In this document: in pieces, positions 6,474 through 8,282 of the stretch
Position numbering within the stretch: the stretch's first letter is position 1
Layout of the letters: each line of letters begins with the position of its first letter
Source of the DNA: JALZAA01 sp035938395
GTDB taxonomy: Bacteria; Actinomycetota; Acidimicrobiia; IMCC26256; JACDBD01
Length of the DNA: 8,282 bases
Direction of reading: 5' to 3'
Assembly: GCA_035938395.1 (NCBI GenBank)
Contig: DASZGY010000141.1
Span: 1 to 8,282 of the forward strand
Position numbers and translations under genes: made by a program
The notes under the pieces: model-generated
The model's database searches: none
The model's input: only the letters and a program-made list of their open reading frames with translations
Told to the model about the DNA's origin: nothing

Positions 6474-7674
6474 GCGCTTGACGCAGATCGGCGACGAGGT
6501 CCTCGGCGCTCTCGATGCCGACCGACAGCCGCACCAGCGCAGGGTCGACGGCGAGCGGCGAGCCCGCCGCCGACGCGTGCGTCATCTCGGCGGGGTGTTC
6601 GATCAGCGATTCCACCGCCCCGAGGGATTCGGCCAACGTGAACAGCCGGGTCGACGCCGCGAGCTTGATCGCGGCGTCCTCGCCGGCGGCGGCGGTGAAC
6701 GACACCATGCCGCCGAAGTCCCGCATCTGGCGCCGGGCGACGTCGTGGCCGGGGTGACCGGGCAGGCCGGGGTACAGCACGCGGCCGACCGCCGGATGCT
6801 CGGCCAGCAGTACCGCAATCGCGCGGGCGTTCTCGCAGTGGCGGTCCATGCGCACGACGAGGGTCTTGATGCCGCGCAGCGCGAGGTAGCAGTCGAACGG
6901 GCCGGGCACCGCGCCCGCCGCGTTCTGCACGAACGCGATGCGCTCTGCGAGGTCGGCGTCGCGCAGCGCCACGATGCCGCCCACGACGTCGGAGTGACCG
7001 CCCAGGTACTTCGTGCTCGAGTGCAGGACCACGTCGGCACCGAGACCGAGCGGCTGCTGCAGGTACGGCGTCGCGAAGGTGTTGTCGACGACGACGCGGG
7101 CCCCCCGCTCGTGCGCCAGCTTGGCCACCGCCGCGATGTCGACCACCGTGAGCAGCGGGTTCGTCGGCGTCTCGACCCAGACCATCTTCGTCTCGTCGCG
7201 CCAGGCGCCGGCGATCGCGTCGATGTCGGCGTGGTCGACCGCGGTCCAGGCGATCCCCGCAGGCTCGTACAGACGTGCGACGAGGCGGTACGTCCCGCCG
7301 TACGCGTCGGCGGGGATGATCACGTGATCGCCGGCGCCGAGCGCCGCGCGCAGGGTCGCGTCCTCGGCGGCCATCCCGCTCGCGAACGCCAACCCGTGCG
7401 TCGCACCCTCGAGCTCGGCGACGCACGTCTCGAGCGCCGCCCGCGTCGGGTTGGCGCTGCGGGCGTACTCGTAGCCGCGGTGGTCCCCCACCGCGTCCTG
7501 CACGAACGTCGACGCCAGCGTGATCGGCGGGACGACCGCGCCCGTCGCCACGTCGGGCTCCTGCCCCGCGTGCACCGTGCGCGTCTCGAACTCGTCGCCG
7601 GCGGGATTCTGGCGTCGCTCAGGGCCCAGTGGACGGTTCGAGCGACGCCAAAACCGGCGTTTGGGCCTGCTCAT
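6457..7674 (-). CDS. metB: Cystathionine gamma-synthase/gamma-lyase (PLP-dependent)
   Basis: This 405-residue enzyme belongs to the Cys/Met metabolism fold-type I PLP family. FETRTVHAGQEPD (29-41) begins the conserved part. YEYARSANPTR (68-78) supplies the Tyr/Arg phosphate contacts, Tyr125 (AYGGT) stacks on PLP, Asp197 (VVDNTF) binds the pyridine N, and Lys222 in HSSTKYLGGHSDVVGG is the Schiff-base lysine. LFTLAESLGAVESLIEHP (344-361) is strongly family-like. The closest remembered relative is mycobacterial MetB. The family contains both gamma-synthase (homoserine ester plus cysteine) and gamma-lyase; the cbs neighbour favours a lyase or bifunctional role in reverse transsulfuration, by inference. 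The ATG at 7674 overlaps the cbs stop (ATGA). It gives an extra 28 residues rich in Arg/Lys before the conserved region, encoded over an inverted repeat; there is no ATG, GTG or TTG between that ATG and FETR. No Shine-Dalgarno is seen, so coupling to cbs is likely. Confidence 0.93.
   Translation of the reverse strand: MSRPKRRFWRRSNRPLGPERRQNPAGDEFETRTVHAGQEPDVATGAVVPPITLASTFVQDAVGDHRGYEYARSANPTRAALETCVAELEGATHGLAFASGMAAEDATLRAALGAGDHVIIPADAYGGTYRLVARLYEPAGIAWTAVDHADIDAIAGAWRDETKMVWVETPTNPLLTVVDIAAVAKLAHERGARVVVDNTFATPYLQQPLGLGADVVLHSSTKYLGGHSDVVGGIVALRDADLAERIAFVQNAAGAVPGPFDCYLALRGIKTLVVRMDRHCENARAIAVLLAEHPAVGRVLYPGLPGHPGHDVARRQMRDFGGMVSFTAAAGEDAAIKLAASTRLFTLAESLGAVESLIEHPAEMTHASAAGSPLAVDPALVRLSVGIESAEDLVADLRQALDASG
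6467..6484. repeat. 18-bp perfect palindrome
   Basis: GCGTCAAGCGCTTGACGC is its own reverse complement over 18 bases. It lies in the last codons of the gamma-enzyme gene (encoding about RQALDA) and covers the candidate -35 box of the downstream transcription unit. A site of this shape could bind a dimeric regulator; it may also be a coding coincidence. Confidence 0.6.
7610..7650. repeat. 11-bp inverted repeat within the start of the gamma-enzyme gene
   Basis: TGGCGTCGCTC (7610-7620) and GAGCGACGCCA (7640-7650) are perfect inverted copies around a 19-nt loop. In the minus-strand mRNA this hairpin begins about 24 nt after the ATG at 7674. A second, smaller hairpin (ACGCC 7645-7649 with GGCGT 7656-7660) shares one arm, so the two cannot form together. 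No T-run follows on either strand, so it is not a classical terminator. Confidence 0.7.
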
Positions 7675-8282
7675 CCGGGCGAGCGCGACGCGAGAAACGA
7701 GAGCACGTCGGAGCGAGTCAGGACGCCGACAGGGTGGCCGCCTTCGAGCACGAGCGCCGAGGCGGCCCGGTCGAGCTGGGCGACGAGCGTCGAGACCGGC
7801 TCGCCGGTCCCGACCATCGGCATGGCCGGGCTCATGATCTCCTTCACCGGCCGGTCCAGCACCGACGCGTCGCCGAAGGCGCGGTCCATGAGGTCGAGCT
7901 CGTTCAGGACCCCGCTCACCTCCTTCGCCGCCAGCGGCTGCTCCGTGGTCACGCTCACGACGAGCTGCGAGATGCCGAGGTCGCGCATCATGCCGATGGC
8001 GCGGCGCGCCGGCTGGTCGGGCGTGATCAGGACGAGGTCGGGGATGCGGCGGTCCTTGGCGGCGAGGACGTCGCCGGCGCAGGGGCCGTCGCCGCAGCGG
8101 AGGAACCCGAAATCGATCATCCACTGGTCGTCGAAGATCTTCGACAGGTAGTTGCGGCCGGAGTCGGGGACGAGCACGACGACGACGGCGTCCGGTCCGA
8201 GCTCCTCTCCGACCACGAGCGCGGCGTGCACCGCGGTGCCGCAGGACCCGCCGATGAGCAGCCCTTCCTCGCGGGTGACGCG
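7671..8282 (-). CDS. cbs: Cystathionine beta-synthase, C-terminal part (5' end beyond the window)
   Basis: The frame is open to the right edge, leaving 203 C-terminal residues. They begin RVTREEGLLIGGSCGTAVHAA, the end of the fold-type II PLP catalytic domain, whose glycine-rich GGSCGTA loop is characteristic of cystathionine beta-synthase. PDSGRNYLSKIFDDQWM (about residues 39-55) is also typical. From about residue 80 to the end lie two CBS (Bateman) repeats, the second ending HPVGVLTRSDVLSFL, as in mycobacterial Cbs; these repeats bind adenosyl ligands in several relatives. The enzyme joins serine and homocysteine to give cystathionine, or forms cysteine by related beta-replacement. The catalytic lysine lies outside the window. 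Its stop overlaps the next gene's ATG by four bases, so the two are very likely translated together as a transsulfuration unit. Confidence 0.92.
   Translation of the reverse strand, partial: RVTREEGLLIGGSCGTAVHAALVVGEELGPDAVVVVLVPDSGRNYLSKIFDDQWMIDFGFLRCGDGPCAGDVLAAKDRRIPDLVLITPDQPARRAIGMMRDLGISQLVVSVTTEQPLAAKEVSGVLNELDLMDRAFGDASVLDRPVKEIMSPAMPMVGTGEPVSTLVAQLDRAASALVLEGGHPVGVLTRSDVLSFLASRSPG

Noticed and set aside
7675..8124. Upstream extension of the gamma-enzyme frame to 8124
   Set aside because: It would overlap the cbs coding region entirely, and its translation is Arg/Pro-rich shadow sequence unlike any family N-terminus.
6433..8151. Open frame of 572 codons on the plus strand opposite the gamma-enzyme and cbs
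   Set aside because: It is antisense to two well-supported PLP enzyme genes and has Arg/Val/His-rich composition without recognisable domains.

Overview
The window is high-GC, almost gap-free bacterial DNA with frequent GTG starts. Its closest recognisable relatives suggest an actinobacterium, possibly in or near Acidimicrobiia. This assignment is inference, based on a mycobacterial Sdh1-like sdhCAB cluster, a UdgX-type uracil-DNA glycosylase, a cbs-metB pair like that of mycobacteria, and two TAnnnT -10-like motifs placed for leaderless transcription. No rRNA, tRNA, CRISPR array, insertion sequence or phage gene was seen.

Layout. The plus-strand half (2-4393) holds the 3' end of a glycoside hydrolase family 2 gene, then a compact sdhC-sdhA-sdhB operon for a membrane-bound succinate:quinone oxidoreductase (complex II or fumarate reductase type). 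The minus-strand half, read right to left from 8282 to 4404, holds the 3' part of cystathionine beta-synthase, a cystathionine gamma-synthase/lyase overlapping it by ATGA, a small dimeric alpha/beta-barrel protein, a putative 2-oxoglutarate/Fe(II) oxygenase and a UdgX-like uracil-DNA glycosylase. The two halves converge with only 10 bp between sdhB and the glycosylase gene. The longest non-coding gap is 49 bp (6408-6456).

How the genes work together. sdhCAB encodes one complete complex: a five-helix cytochrome b anchor with four heme-ligand histidines in good spacing, a covalent-FAD flavoprotein, and a three-cluster iron-sulfur subunit. Cystathionine beta-synthase and the gamma-enzyme together form the (reverse) transsulfuration route between homocysteine and cysteine. 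The oxygenase and glycosylase genes are 19 bp apart and probably co-transcribed; a functional link to base damage or modification is speculative.

The most interesting signals are regulatory. A 12-base sequence containing TAGCGT lies exactly 7 nt before the GTG start of both sdhC and the oxygenase gene, on opposite strands. An 18-bp perfect palindrome sits at the end of the gamma-enzyme gene, over a possible -35 box. A long inverted repeat lies inside an unusual arginine-rich N-terminal extension of that same enzyme. No clearly new multi-gene system is proven; the oxygenase-UdgX pair is the best candidate.
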